A DNA stretch of 54,991 nt from Planctomycetaceae bacterium (GCA_002726245.1 PBSM01000097.1:1-54991); one strand, 5' to 3'. Numbered from the stretch's first letter, positions 9,844 to 19,016 are shown. A program made the numbers and translations. The notes: generated by a model from the sequence alone, not told the origin.

Positions 9844-10071
9844 GGCAGGTCACTCCTCAGATTTCTCAGCCGAACACATCGACTCTGCTCTACCTGTATC
9901 GGCACATCATACGCGAAACGACTAACCTCAATCAAGGCTTGCCTTTAGATCTGCCGGCATTTGTAAGGACATCCACTTCGTACCATCCTCGTTTACTCCT
10001 TCGCTGGGAACGACGAAGTCAACGTGACATGCACACCGGTAAGCTCGATGTCTTGAAGTGAGCGATCACGA

Positions 10072-10920
10072 TCAATCCGAAGTGATGTACTCGCGCCAGC
10101 ACAGAATGATCGCGGCAACAACGAGCAACGTAGCGGTGTAGCCTCCCAACGCGGATAGGTGTATCCAGAGTGGGGTGGTGTCGAGCGTGAGGCGAATGTC
10201 GGCATCGACTGGCCATTTCAGGCAGTCCGCAAAGATGTTGGCCAAGTGATGATGAACCGTTAGCTCGTTGATCACGGCCGGCATGTTGCCGAGGAAGACC
10301 TCGCCAATCAGAACGTACGCCACACAGATCATCATGGCTCGTCGCGGCAGCAGCGTGGCGACCATGGTGAAGAGTGAGCCGTACGCCAGCGTAGCCAGCG
10401 TGACCGTTAATAGGAGAGCCCACCAATGCCGCACGTGATCCTCTAGCGTCGGCCCGGCCACGAGTACAGCGAGAGAAGCGGCGATCCAACCCGCCGTGAC
10501 CGTCCACAGAAGTCCGTTGATATGTTTGCCGAGGAGCAGGGCGATACGCCCGCCGGGGCGCGCCGTGAGGTAAAACCAAGTGCGACCTTCGAGCTCGTTA
10601 TTCACATTCGGTGCCACCCAAAGCAGCAAACCCAGGTGGCAAGTAACGTGCGGGACGAGAATGTATAACATGAACCCCCAGCCGTACGGCCGTGTCGCGC
10701 CGCCGTACGAACTAACCAGCGCCGCGATCACCATCGGAAAGACCATCAGGCCGGCCCAAACAGCAAGTCGTGGCAGCGTATTGGTGCGACGGAACTCGAA
10801 ACGCGTTACCGAGAGGATCTGTTGCGGCAGCTTGAGCAGCAACGAACCGGCTTGCGAGCGCCGATTCGTAGCGACGTTGGACGGCTCAAGTTGTGTGTTG
10901 TCGATCGCTTCCGACATCAT
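10072..10920 (-). CDS. ABC-2 type membrane permease
   Basis: A 282-residue integral membrane protein with about six hydrophobic segments (for example LAVWAGLMVFPMVIAALVSS and a C-terminal LGGYTATLLVVAAIILCW). This is the pattern of ABC-2 permeases, which partner separate ATPases. Its ATG overlaps the stop of the preceding ATPase gene (ATGA at 10917-10920), showing translational coupling to that ATPase. It is the last of four genes in the ABC operon. Cargo cannot be read from sequence; relatives export drugs, polysaccharides or lipids, or act in motility and Nos-type systems. The cytoplasmic N-terminus of about 50 residues is polar. Confidence 0.85.
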   Translation of the reverse strand: MMSEAIDNTQLEPSNVATNRRSQAGSLLLKLPQQILSVTRFEFRRTNTLPRLAVWAGLMVFPMVIAALVSSYGGATRPYGWGFMLYILVPHVTCHLGLLLWVAPNVNNELEGRTWFYLTARPGGRIALLLGKHINGLLWTVTAGWIAASLAVLVAGPTLEDHVRHWWALLLTVTLATLAYGSLFTMVATLLPRRAMMICVAYVLIGEVFLGNMPAVINELTVHHHLANIFADCLKWPVDADIRLTLDTTPLWIHLSALGGYTATLLVVAAIILCWREYITSD

Positions 10921-11843
10921 CCGCCTCGGTGGAGTCGCATCAGGGAGTCAAACAGAGTCTGCAGTGAATCGTCCGCGGAGCAAATCGCGTGGATTTCGAT
11001 ATCGGATTCGGTTGCCAAGCGAGGCAACTCGTTATAGATGGCGAGCGGGTGATGTGAGGAAGCATGTAGGCAATCGCTGCCTTCCACTCGCACGTGATCT
11101 GCTAACTCAAGGTCGAGTAGATGTTGCGCGACGCGTCGTGGCTGTGTGCAGCGCAAAGTGATCTCGTTCGGAACATCCGCCAACAGTTCGTTGACTTCGT
11201 CGGCAGTACCGGACGCCAGAAGTCTCCCGCTGCAAATCAGCAGAAACGACCGGCTGATCGCTTCGACTTCGTGCAGGATATGACTGGCCAAGAGCAGACT
11301 GCCCCCGTTGCGAGTCCAATCGCGGAGCAGCACGATGACGTCGTGCCGTCCGATTGGGTCCAGACCATTGAACGGCTCGTCGAGAATTAGGAATTTCGGA
11401 TCATGAGCAATCGCTTGTGCGATCTTCGTGCGTTGTCGCATGCCGCGCGAGTAGGTTCCCATCGGCCGATGCATCGCATCAGTCATACCGACGCGAGCCA
11501 GCGTCTGTTGCGCTCGCTTCGATGCTTCTCGAACCGAAAGGCCGTGTAACTCCGTCAAGTAACGCACCCAATCGTAACCGCTGACGTTCGAGTACATCGC
11601 CTCATCGCCGGGACAGAATCCAATCGCTCTCAGTGCGGCGGTGTTCGTCCGTGGATTCCGTCCGAACAACCGAACCCTTCCCATCGTGGGCACGAGTTGT
11701 CCCATGATCAGATTCAAGAAGGTCGTCTTGCCGGAACCGTTCGGCCCGAGCAAACCATGAGCACCCGGTGCCAGGCTCAGGCTGACGTCGTTCACACCGA
11801 TCACCGGGCCATACAGTTTCGTAACGTTCTGTAGTTCAATCAT
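10917..11843 (-). CDS. ABC transporter ATP-binding protein
   Basis: A 308-residue ABC ATPase. The ATG at 11843 (MIELQNVTKLYGPVIGVNDV) is chosen because it starts at the conserved first strand; an upstream in-frame codon would add residues with no similarity. It has Walker A GLLGPNGSGKTT, signature YSRGMRQRTKIAQAI and Walker B FLILDEPFNGLDP. The C-terminal extension of about 90 residues is typical of ATPases serving ABC-2 permeases. It begins 4 bases after the upstream permease stop and overlaps the downstream permease by 4 bases, so it is in the same transcript as both. Its natural partner is probably the permease at 10072-10920. Confidence 0.93.
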   Translation of the reverse strand: MIELQNVTKLYGPVIGVNDVSLSLAPGAHGLLGPNGSGKTTFLNLIMGQLVPTMGRVRLFGRNPRTNTAALRAIGFCPGDEAMYSNVSGYDWVRYLTELHGLSVREASKRAQQTLARVGMTDAMHRPMGTYSRGMRQRTKIAQAIAHDPKFLILDEPFNGLDPIGRHDVIVLLRDWTRNGGSLLLASHILHEVEAISRSFLLICSGRLLASGTADEVNELLADVPNEITLRCTQPRRVAQHLLDLELADHVRVEGSDCLHASSHHPLAIYNELPRLATESDIEIHAICSADDSLQTLFDSLMRLHRGG

Positions 11844-11847
11844 GCGG

Positions 11848-12783
11848 TCAGATTCGCATTGGTGACGAGATGCGTTGCAAAAGCAGTGTCGTAGCGCCAC
11901 CCGTTACCAGAATGAGCATGACGATTGATGGAAGCACGTCCCCAAAGTTTCGTTCCACTCCAAAGATCCAAGCCTGGACTCTGCCCAACGTGTGATGAAA
12001 GGATAGCAGAGACCATTGGCTGTCGAGCGCCGACCCGCTCAAAGGCGCAAGGATGCCATACGCCACCCATCCCAGAACCCAAATCGCGACCCAGCCGACG
12101 GCGGCATATCGGCTCTCCATTGTCATCGATGAGAAGCAAAGGGCGACTGCCGTGGTTGGCAGCATGAGCCAGATCGAGGCTCCGAGAATTCGAAGCGGAA
12201 TGTCCCAGGTATACGCGACGACCGACAGGTCGGGCGAGAGAGATGCGCCTAACACATAGAGCGCCAAGGCCGGGAGCGTCGTGATCATCGCCAAGTAGAA
12301 CCAGACAATGGCGGACTTTCCAATCAAGTAGTCCGTTCGTTCAATCGGGCGCGAGAAGTAGAGCAAGAACGCCCGAGATTGCATATCTCCCGAGATCAAC
12401 GTTGGTGCGATTAGGCCGACCACAAACAACATGGCCACAAGCTGCGGGTAGCGAAACAGTAACAACATCGCCGAGGACCACGCCTCCCGCCGCGCCTCGC
12501 CTTCATCCGGCGACGTCCCGAGGTTGAGCGGCGGAATAAACGGATTGCGCTCGACAAACCGAACCAGCATTGCACGCTCAGTCGGATGGTCCAGCGAGTT
12601 CTCAAAAATAAACAAGAAGATTCCCATACCGACAACCGGAATCCACGATATGAACATAAGCCGTCGGAGCCAGTAACTCTTCCAAGCTAACCGGATTCCT
12701 GTGTTCGCGATCACTGCCCAACGCATGACGTGCGAGGCGGGCTTGCCCTCCCAAGCTCGGTAGCCGAGATCATGAATTGGCAT
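11848..12783 (-). CDS. ABC-2 type membrane permease
   Basis: A 311-residue membrane protein with about six transmembrane segments (LMFISWIPVVGMGIFLFIF, LVAMLFVVGLIAPTLI, LAMITTLPALALYVLGASL and more C-terminal ones). The block LISGDMQSRAFLLYFSRPIE is characteristic of ABC-2 permeases, where a cytoplasmic turn meets the ATPase. The start codon lies 14 bases inside the upstream ATPase gene. It is the second gene of the four-gene ABC operon and the likely partner of the ATPase at 12770-13702. Cargo is unknown. Confidence 0.88.
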   Translation of the reverse strand: MPIHDLGYRAWEGKPASHVMRWAVIANTGIRLAWKSYWLRRLMFISWIPVVGMGIFLFIFENSLDHPTERAMLVRFVERNPFIPPLNLGTSPDEGEARREAWSSAMLLLFRYPQLVAMLFVVGLIAPTLISGDMQSRAFLLYFSRPIERTDYLIGKSAIVWFYLAMITTLPALALYVLGASLSPDLSVVAYTWDIPLRILGASIWLMLPTTAVALCFSSMTMESRYAAVGWVAIWVLGWVAYGILAPLSGSALDSQWSLLSFHHTLGRVQAWIFGVERNFGDVLPSIVMLILVTGGATTLLLQRISSPMRI

Positions 12784-13702
12784 GAGCGTGCTCCCGAACC
12801 GCGTCTACGAAGATTTTTTCGAGTGAGTTGCGCACTGGGGTTAGCGTTTGAATGCCGACTCCACACTCCTGTGCCCATGTCCACAGACGAGACGCCTGCT
12901 CCTCCGCTAATCCGCGCACGGTAAACTCTCCGAAGTGAGTCATTTCGACTTCGTAGCCTTCCAACTCGATTCTCTTCACAAAGGCAGCGGCATCTCCGAT
13001 CACTCGCAGCCGATAGGCCGGCTCCGCTGGCCAGCTCAAAACTTCAAGCGACTCGACGACTTGCACTTTGCCGCCCGTAAGAATGACGACCGAGTCGCAG
13101 ATCGATTGCACGTCTGGAAGGATGTGAGTGCAAATGAGCACGGCTTTGTCTGCTCTTGTGGCGAGCGCGCGGATGCGATTCAGCATCATGACACGTTCGT
13201 CCGGATCGAGGCCCGCGGTCGGCTCGTCCAGGATCAGCAGTGGTGGATCGTGAACGATCGCTTGGGCGAACTTCAGCTTTTGGCGCATTCCGGTCGAGTA
13301 GCCGGCGACGTCCCGGTAACGTTCCTGCTCGATGCCGCAGAAGTCGAGAATCTCGTGTGAACGCCGCATCGCTTCGATTCGCGGTTGACCGGCCAATCGA
13401 GCCATCATTTGCATCAGCTCAATCCCGGTCAGCCCGGCGATGTAGCAATCATCTTCGGGCATGTATCCGACGCGGGCGCGAATTTCCTTGGTGTCTGAGT
13501 GCAGTTCGTATCCAAGGACTTCGCCGATGCCGCTGGTCACTTTGACAAGTCCAAGCAGCAACTTGATTAACGTCGATTTGCCCGCTCCGTTCGGCCCCAG
13601 AAGCCCTGTGATGCCAGGACCCATCGTGAAACTGACGTTAACGAGAGCCCGCAGCCCCTCGTAGTCCTTCACGATCTTGTCCAGATAGATGACGTGGTCC
13701 AT
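12770..13702 (-). CDS. ABC transporter ATP-binding protein
   Basis: A 310-residue ABC ATPase and first gene of the four-gene transporter operon. The ATG at 13702 (MDHVIYLDKIVKDYEGLRAL) is preferred over a GTG nine codons upstream because it fits the family N-terminus. Both have weak ribosome binding sites. Motifs are Walker A GLLGPNGAGKSTLIKLLLGL, signature YSTGMRQKLKFAQAI and Walker B LLILDEPTAGLDP. Its stop overlaps the next permease start by 14 bases. Two ATPase/permease pairs in one operon suggest either two exporters with related cargo or one hetero-oligomeric transporter; sequence alone does not decide. Confidence 0.93.
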   Translation of the reverse strand: MDHVIYLDKIVKDYEGLRALVNVSFTMGPGITGLLGPNGAGKSTLIKLLLGLVKVTSGIGEVLGYELHSDTKEIRARVGYMPEDDCYIAGLTGIELMQMMARLAGQPRIEAMRRSHEILDFCGIEQERYRDVAGYSTGMRQKLKFAQAIVHDPPLLILDEPTAGLDPDERVMMLNRIRALATRADKAVLICTHILPDVQSICDSVVILTGGKVQVVESLEVLSWPAEPAYRLRVIGDAAAFVKRIELEGYEVEMTHFGEFTVRGLAEEQASRLWTWAQECGVGIQTLTPVRNSLEKIFVDAVREHAHANS

Positions 13703-13868
13703 CTCACTGATCTTAGTTGTCGGCGACACGGGAGTGAATGGGCACGAAAATCGGTTGTTCGCGACGGCTCCTCAGGAATTGGAAAAAAAGCGGCGGAGTG
13801 CTGTGTATTCGCCGCCAGACAGATTAAATTGAAGAGCCGCCCGGCACGGCGAAGTCGCGAGTGTGTTT

Positions 13869-13927
13869 GTGGGATAGGCTTCCAGCCTGTCTCTTGTCTG
13901 TTTTGACAGGCTGGAAGCCTATCCCAC
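13869..13927. repeat. Interspersed palindrome with perfect 23-bp arms (TAGGCTTCCAGCCTGT type)
   Basis: The arms at 13869-13891 and 13905-13927 are perfect reverse complements over 23 bases, with a 13-base loop. The arm core reads ATAGGCTTCCAGCCTGTC. The palindrome sits 73 bases upstream of the oxidoreductase start and 166 bases upstream of the divergent ABC operon. It has the same architecture as the 23-bp-arm palindrome at 44839-44896 but a different sequence. No run of T follows, so it is not a classical terminator. Confidence 0.85.
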
Positions 13928-14000
13928 TCAGCACCCAGAGTGCCGAGCTACCATCACACCGAATACGCATTACTCGCGAACCAAAGATAGGAGTCCCACC

Positions 14001-15536
14001 ATGTCCAAACTTACTCGTCGTACCTTCGTTCATTCATCCGTCGCCGCGGCTGCAGCCATCACCGCGGGGCCGCTTGTCTCACGAGCACAGTCACCGAACG
14101 AAAAGCTTGCAGTGGCTGTTGTCGGAGCGGGCGGGCGAGGTGGTTCTCACATCGGCGCGTGGCTAGGCGACAAGCGGACGGAGATCTTGTACATCGTCGA
14201 TGTCGATGAAGCCAAAGGAAACGCACGCTGCAGCGCGATTGAAAAGCAGCAAGGCAAGCGCCCGGTCTTGGTCAAAGACATGCGGCAGGCGTTCGATGAT
14301 GATTCGGTCGATGTCATCAGCACGGCTACACCGAACCACTGGCATGCCTTGTGTGGCATCTGGGCGATGCAAGCTGGCAAGGATGCATATGTCGAAAAAC
14401 CCGTTTGTCATAACATCGCGGAAGGCAGTGCCCTGATCGCGGCGGCCCGCAAGTACAAGAAGATGTGTCAGGTTGGCACGCAGAGCCGCTCCAGTGGGGC
14501 GATGATTCCGGCGATGAAGTTCCTGCGCGACGGCGGTATCGGCGACCTCAAGTTTGCTCGCGGCTTGTGCTACAAACGCCGCAAGGCGATCGGGCCGCTC
14601 GGCGACTATGAGATCCCGCAGACCGTGGACTACAACTTCTGGAGCGGCCCGGCGCGGTACACCGATCCGAAGGTGACGCGCGGGCGTTTCCATTACGACT
14701 GGCACTGGCAACGACTGTATGGAAACGGTGATCTCGGCAACCAAGGCCCGCACCAAACCGACGTCGCTCGTTGGGGGCTCGGCATCGATACGCATCCCAA
14801 CAGCGTGATTAGCTACGGCGGTCGGCTGGGCTATCAGGCCGAGAAGAAGGACGCAAACTATGTTGATGCCGGCGACACGGCCAATACCGAAGTCTCGATC
14901 TACGACTATGGCGACAAGTGCATCGTGTTCGAGACGCGCGGCTTGGAGATTAAGCCCTCCGCCGACTACGAACTGAACAAGCTATTCGGCGGTTGGAAGG
15001 ACGATAAGTTCGTCCCCAGCACGAGCGGCAACAAGATCGGCGTCGTCTTCTATGGCAGCGAGGGTTATCTGGTCCAGAAATCCTACGGACACTGCATCGC
15101 CTACGATAAAGAGATGAATGTCATGAAGGAGTTCAAGGGTGGCGAGAACCACTTCCGGAATTTCCTCGACGCTTGTGTCAGCCGCAACGTGGAAGACCTC
15201 AACGCCGACGTGCGCGAAGGTCATCTGTCCGCCGCCATCAGCCATCTCGGCAATATCTCCTACTACCTCGGCGAGAACAATCATGTCTCGGTCGAAGAGG
15301 CAAGGGAGACGCTGTCGGGGGTGAAGAGCTTAGACGACAATGCCAAGACGCTTGGTCGAACCGTTCAACACCTCGTCGATAATGGTGTTGATCTAAAGAA
15401 GCATCCGCTCTCGATGGGACCGTACTTGAAGTTCGATCCCGAGAAGGAAGTCTTCCCGGAGTCGTCAGCAGCAACCGCGTTGGTGTCGCGAGAATATCGC
15501 GAGCCATTCGTTTGCCCAACGGCCGATAAGGTCTAA
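14001..15536 (+). CDS. Gfo/Idh/MocA family oxidoreductase, Tat-exported
   Basis: A 511-residue NAD(P)-dependent dehydrogenase-like protein. The N-terminus is a twin-arginine signal (LTRRTFVHSSVAAAAAITAG), followed by a Rossmann glycine motif (VAVVGAGGRGGSH) and the family motif DAYVEKPVCHN, whose lysine is catalytic in relatives. The C-terminal half has the GFO_IDH_MocA_C/DUF-type fold (DNYxFWSGPA-like DYNFWSGPARYTDPK). The length is usual for the large planctomycete paralogues. AGGAG lies ten bases before the ATG. A strong hairpin terminator follows 24 bases after the stop, so the gene is transcribed alone. A periplasmic sugar or sugar-acid substrate is inferred; Tat export implies cofactor loading before secretion. 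Confidence 0.92.
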   Translation: MSKLTRRTFVHSSVAAAAAITAGPLVSRAQSPNEKLAVAVVGAGGRGGSHIGAWLGDKRTEILYIVDVDEAKGNARCSAIEKQQGKRPVLVKDMRQAFDDDSVDVISTATPNHWHALCGIWAMQAGKDAYVEKPVCHNIAEGSALIAAARKYKKMCQVGTQSRSSGAMIPAMKFLRDGGIGDLKFARGLCYKRRKAIGPLGDYEIPQTVDYNFWSGPARYTDPKVTRGRFHYDWHWQRLYGNGDLGNQGPHQTDVARWGLGIDTHPNSVISYGGRLGYQAEKKDANYVDAGDTANTEVSIYDYGDKCIVFETRGLEIKPSADYELNKLFGGWKDDKFVPSTSGNKIGVVFYGSEGYLVQKSYGHCIAYDKEMNVMKEFKGGENHFRNFLDACVSRNVEDLNADVREGHLSAAISHLGNISYYLGENNHVSVEEARETLSGVKSLDDNAKTLGRTVQHLVDNGVDLKKHPLSMGPYLKFDPEKEVFPESSAATALVSREYREPFVCPTADKV

Positions 15537-15560
15537 CGACGTAGCAAACGCAGGGATTCA

Positions 15561-15592
15561 ACAGAGCGAGTGACTCAAGTCACTCGCTCTGT
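15561..15592 (+). terminator. Intrinsic terminator after the oxidoreductase
   Basis: A 15-bp perfect stem (left arm ACAGAGCGAGTGACT) with a minimal loop, followed by TCTATTTCTT. It begins 24 bases after the oxidoreductase stop. Confidence 0.75.
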
Positions 15593-15670
15593 TCTATTTC
15601 TTGTCCCTCGGAAGCGAAGTCGTAAGCCCAGTTCGTTGTTGTCTTGCGCAAATTGTGAATCTGGCTAATC

Positions 15671-15752
15671 CTCGTTTACCGGCAAGACGAAGGTGTCGGT
15701 GTTAGACGGCGAGCGCGCGGACGCAGTCGCTTTCGGCTTGCCGTTAAACGAG
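15671..15752. repeat. TTTAACC-family palindrome, diverged copy
   Basis: The outer arms CTCGTTTACCGGCAAG (15671-15686) and CTTGCCGTTAAACGAG (15737-15752) pair with one mismatch, and the interior is GC-rich. It belongs to the same family as the cores at 22473-22528, 48768-48836 and 50730-50801. It lies between convergent genes, so it could form a hairpin in either transcript. Confidence 0.65.
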
Positions 15753-15811
15753 CTGGGTTCCCGACGGAGCACGGCCTAGAACCGACGTGTCACTTGAAGT
15801 CGTTCCGGCCG

Positions 15812-17650
15812 TTAGTGGCCGGCGAAGTCGTTGTACTTGGCCCAAACCGTCCATAGGCCAGTAATGAACATTCCGATAGCGGATAGCCACAAGAACGCGT
15901 CCCATACCCGCCCCGGTGCGATGCGCAAGTCACCTCGCTTGTAGCGGAAAAACAAAGCAGCACCTGCCAGCATCGGCAACATTACCCCTTGCATGATGCC
16001 ACCGATTAAGACGAGCACGACAGGTTCGCTAAACAGGCAATACACCGTCACGCACATAAAAGGAAAAAGGACGCTCATCACTTGAATGCCGTGCTGGTAG
16101 CCGGCTTCGGTGGTTGGGCCGACTCCCATCACGCGCAGCCCGTCTGTAACGACGCGAGCGAGGCTTGCCGTTGCGACAAAGAAGGTCGAATACAGCACAG
16201 CGATTGCTCCGAACAGGAAGACTAAACGTGCGATCGATCCAAATACCGGCTCGTACATCACGCCCAGCGTCCGAATCATGTCGGGCCCCTTTGGATGTAG
16301 TCCGATGCGACCCAGAATTGCGGCACCAAGTAGATAGAACGCCAACGTCGCGAAGGTGTAAACGACCATCGAGCACCAAGCATCCCATCGCATGACTCGC
16401 ATCCAGCCACGAGCCCGCTCGCCCCATTCTTTACTGTCGTTCAGTTTGCCGGTAAATCGTGCATAGCCTTTCTCAAGGCACCAGTAGGGATAGGCGATCA
16501 ATTCGTTTGCTCCCACGCCAATGATTCCGAACGTCGCCAGCGCGACCGCGACGACACTCACTTGCGTTTTGCCTTCCGGCGCTGGAGGCAGTTGGAAGCT
16601 CATGCCGTTAATGATGTCGCCGACGTTGACCCTCCAATAGGGATCGCTCTGAAGCATGAAGAGGTTGTAGACGGTAATCAGCGTGAACGAAGCGACCATG
16701 AACGTCGAGAAGGACTGGATGAATCCATAGCGTCCGACGACCAACACCACGGCAGTGATGAAGGCGATAAGAACGGCCCATACTTTGTCGTCGTTGGCTT
16801 TACGTCGGCCAAGCGTCTTCACCGCAGCCTTCAAGTCTTTGGGCTGACTCTTATCCGCGTCGATGTTAAAGACAAGTTCAGGTCTGTCACCAAACTCAGC
16901 AATGCGCGACTCAACCAGGTCAAAGGCTCGTTGCAACAGCACGGCATCGTCCCCCTTTTTACCAAGGAGTTCTAAGACGCGCTGCAACCACGTAGTCTTG
17001 TTGACCTTTGCATTGCTGATCTGCTTTTTTGCAACCGCCACTCGCTCCTTGATGATCTGTGGCCCGAGAGCATCGACGATCGCGCGAACCTCGTTAACCC
17101 GCACAGCTCCGCCATCGACGGCCTGGCCAGCACTCTGCTCGGCCAAGCCAAGTTGTGCGGTGGCCACGAGGTATTCGGTTTCCCTGTCAAGCTGCGCGTT
17201 GAATTGGCGACCCGCATCGGTCAGAGGGACGCTGATCTGCAACGACTGCCCGACACCACCCACGATGCCGCCGACTTGTCCGATCGTCGCTAAGAAAACG
17301 ACCGCCCAAAACCAGATTAGCCAGTTGCCGCGGCCTTCGATCCGTGGACCGGGAACTTCGGCCAGTGCGTCGAGCGGTGTCTTGCCACTGATGATCGCAT
17401 AGCGGCCGAGTTCTACTTGCACAAAGACTTTGATCACACAGCCGATTAAGATCAGCCAGAGCAACCAAAAGCCGGCCCTGGCACCGGTTTCTGTCGTCGC
17501 AATTAGCTCGCCAGAGCCAACAATCGAGCCCGCGATGATCAGGCCGGGGCCCAATCGCATCAAGATCCCACCGATCGTGTTCGGAGGTGCCTCGATAAGC
17601 TTCACTTCATCGATCGAGGCCTTACTCGCTGCAGGATCATGCTCGGTCAT
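15812..17650 (-). CDS. Nramp-related transporter lacking canonical metal motifs
   Basis: A 612-residue polytopic membrane protein with the LeuT/Nramp-like start of TM1 (LGPGLIIAGSIVGSGEL, residues about 33-49). Where canonical Nramp proteins carry DPGN, this has SIVGSGEL. The TM6 region reads GVGANELIAYPYW rather than the usual MPH-containing motif, so Mn/Fe selectivity cannot be assumed. A polar, mostly helical insert of about 145 residues (about 141-288) separates TM3-4 from the next membrane segments and is absent from typical MntH of about 410-450 residues. The insert opens with DAGRQFNAQLDRETEYLV. It stands alone on the minus strand with a hairpin in its leader. A transporter for another divalent cation, perhaps Mg, is possible. 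Confidence 0.82.
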   Translation of the reverse strand: MTEHDPAASKASIDEVKLIEAPPNTIGGILMRLGPGLIIAGSIVGSGELIATTETGARAGFWLLWLILIGCVIKVFVQVELGRYAIISGKTPLDALAEVPGPRIEGRGNWLIWFWAVVFLATIGQVGGIVGGVGQSLQISVPLTDAGRQFNAQLDRETEYLVATAQLGLAEQSAGQAVDGGAVRVNEVRAIVDALGPQIIKERVAVAKKQISNAKVNKTTWLQRVLELLGKKGDDAVLLQRAFDLVESRIAEFGDRPELVFNIDADKSQPKDLKAAVKTLGRRKANDDKVWAVLIAFITAVVLVVGRYGFIQSFSTFMVASFTLITVYNLFMLQSDPYWRVNVGDIINGMSFQLPPAPEGKTQVSVVAVALATFGIIGVGANELIAYPYWCLEKGYARFTGKLNDSKEWGERARGWMRVMRWDAWCSMVVYTFATLAFYLLGAAILGRIGLHPKGPDMIRTLGVMYEPVFGSIARLVFLFGAIAVLYSTFFVATASLARVVTDGLRVMGVGPTTEAGYQHGIQVMSVLFPFMCVTVYCLFSEPVVLVLIGGIMQGVMLPMLAGAALFFRYKRGDLRIAPGRVWDAFLWLSAIGMFITGLWTVWAKYNDFAGH

Positions 17651-17675
17651 ACTTCTTGCTCAGACTAAAAGAGAG

Positions 17676-17698
17676 ACGGTTAGCGGCTGACTAACCGT
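17676..17698 (-). promoter_or_regulatory. Leader hairpin before the Nramp-related gene
   Basis: The inverted repeat ACGGTTAG/CTAACCGT with a 7-base loop lies 26 bases upstream of the ATG. On the coding strand it is followed by CTCTCTTTTA. It could be an attenuator or a protein-binding site; no known riboswitch is recognised. Confidence 0.3.
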
Positions 17699-17828
17699 AA
17701 CTAAGCGTCGGAGCCATGAAAAGCGGGCGGGGGGCGTTCGAGGGTGTCGAAGGGCACAGCAGCTCAAGTGCCAGGCACTTCATATTCCTGCCGAAGAGCC
17801 GCGTGTTCCACGAACGCGTTGGCCAGGA

Positions 17829-18125
17829 CTAACGAATGTATGACACCAGATCAGTATCAGCTTCATCGGTGGGAGGCGTCGCCTCAGCCACCCCGTCATC
17901 CCCAGGCTGGTCTTCAGCTAGCGTCGGAGCTTGCGATTCTGGCGCCAAGGAGTCGTATCCCGCTTCCGCGAAGGCAGATCCAACACGCCCGTAGCTCATG
18001 TCGTGGCGCTGCCATCGTCCACCGTAGGCACCATAGTTGGGATCGTCCGGGCTACAGCACATCGCGCACCCAAGACTGGCACTAAGAAGAGCGAGTAAAC
18101 CCAGGGAAAAGAGCTTGCGAACCAT
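17829..18125 (-). CDS. Small secreted lipoprotein of unknown function
   Basis: 98 residues from the ATG at 18125. It opens with a basic start and hydrophobic core ending in a lipobox-like Cys (MVRKLFSLGLLALLSASLGC), followed by CAMCCSPDDPNYGAYGG. The mature part is acidic and low in complexity (DQPGDDGVAEATPPTDEADT), ending LVSYIR. Small lipoproteins with a Tyr/Gly-rich segment after the Cys are frequent in planctomycetes, but I do not recognise a named family. It is separated by 178 bases from the downstream transporter and by 141 from the upstream nucleotidyltransferase, so it is probably its own unit. Confidence 0.7.
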   Translation of the reverse strand: MVRKLFSLGLLALLSASLGCAMCCSPDDPNYGAYGGRWQRHDMSYGRVGSAFAEAGYDSLAPESQAPTLAEDQPGDDGVAEATPPTDEADTDLVSYIR

Positions 18126-18266
18126 CAATGTGCCTCTCTTGATGCGACCCACCGTGGAACTTCTATGGTCCACCGAGATCAAGTTCGGCATTTCAAGAAA
18201 GGAACTTTAGAGCGAGGTTATCGCTTGTGCGGATTATTCCGGCCGCCGCTAGCAATATGCTGCGTT

Positions 18267-19016
18267 TCAAGCGGTGACGTCGGTTTCGTTTAACGCCGCC
18301 ATGCGGTGCCGCAGGTCCGGTTGATTAGCCAAGAGGTCTGCAATTCCCTGCCAGTCAAGTTGTTCGGGACCGAGTGCGTCGAGGATGAGGTTGGCATGTT
18401 CCCAGTCTTCTTCCCCATCGATCGTCAGCCGTATATCACGCCGGTCGAGGCGCGCCGGAGCCTGGAGCAGCCGGAGCTGAAAGGAGTCGGGACGCGAGCA
18501 CATGAAGCGCGTGATGTCTGCGCGATCGGCCGGATCCATTGCGACTCGCTCCGCCTCGAAGATTGCGTCCGCGCGCAACAGGTCAGCGAAGACACCCAGC
18601 TTCGCCTGCAACGCCGAACGTCCGTCTTCCGAAACATAGCCGACGTAATCCGTTCCCGGGTGGCCGTTCGCGTCGCATACCAAACGATCTATTAACACCG
18701 GATCAACAAACGGTCTATCGATCGAAACCCGGACGATGGCCGACGCATCCGCTGTCCGAGCCGCCGCCGCATATCGCGCGAGACTGTCTTTGTATTCTCC
18801 GCCTAGTACCGTCACGTTCGGTGGCACCAACCGCCGCAATGCCTCCTTTTGGGTCGCTTCACACGTGACAATAATGCGTTCGACGAGCAGCGATTCCGAA
18901 ACGCGTCGAACGACCCATTCGACGAGACTCGTGCCGCCGAAGCGTCTCGCGGCGAGAGAATACGTTCCACTTGTATCTCTCTTGGGAACTTCGACAATGC
19001 AGAGCGTTGTTGACAT
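18267..19016 (-). CDS. Cytidylyltransferase-like nucleotidyltransferase (NTP_transf_3 / KdsB-like fold)
   Basis: A 249-residue GT-A-type nucleotidyltransferase. The N-terminal block (IVEVPKRDTSGTYSLAARRF, then GGTSLVEWVVRRVSESL) is the nucleotide-binding start seen in CMP-sugar and MobA/SpsF-like enzymes, though the usual LAAGxGxR glycine loop is altered. Downstream, ASAIVRVSIDRPFVDPVLID matches the conserved GDRPFVDP-like metal-site region, and DIRLTIDGEEDW matches RLTVDEPEDW of CMP-KDO-synthetase/SpsF relatives. It probably activates a sugar for a surface glycan. It is monocistronic, with no glycan genes beside it. Confidence 0.8.
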   Translation of the reverse strand: MSTTLCIVEVPKRDTSGTYSLAARRFGGTSLVEWVVRRVSESLLVERIIVTCEATQKEALRRLVPPNVTVLGGEYKDSLARYAAAARTADASAIVRVSIDRPFVDPVLIDRLVCDANGHPGTDYVGYVSEDGRSALQAKLGVFADLLRADAIFEAERVAMDPADRADITRFMCSRPDSFQLRLLQAPARLDRRDIRLTIDGEEDWEHANLILDALGPEQLDWQGIADLLANQPDLRHRMAALNETDVTA

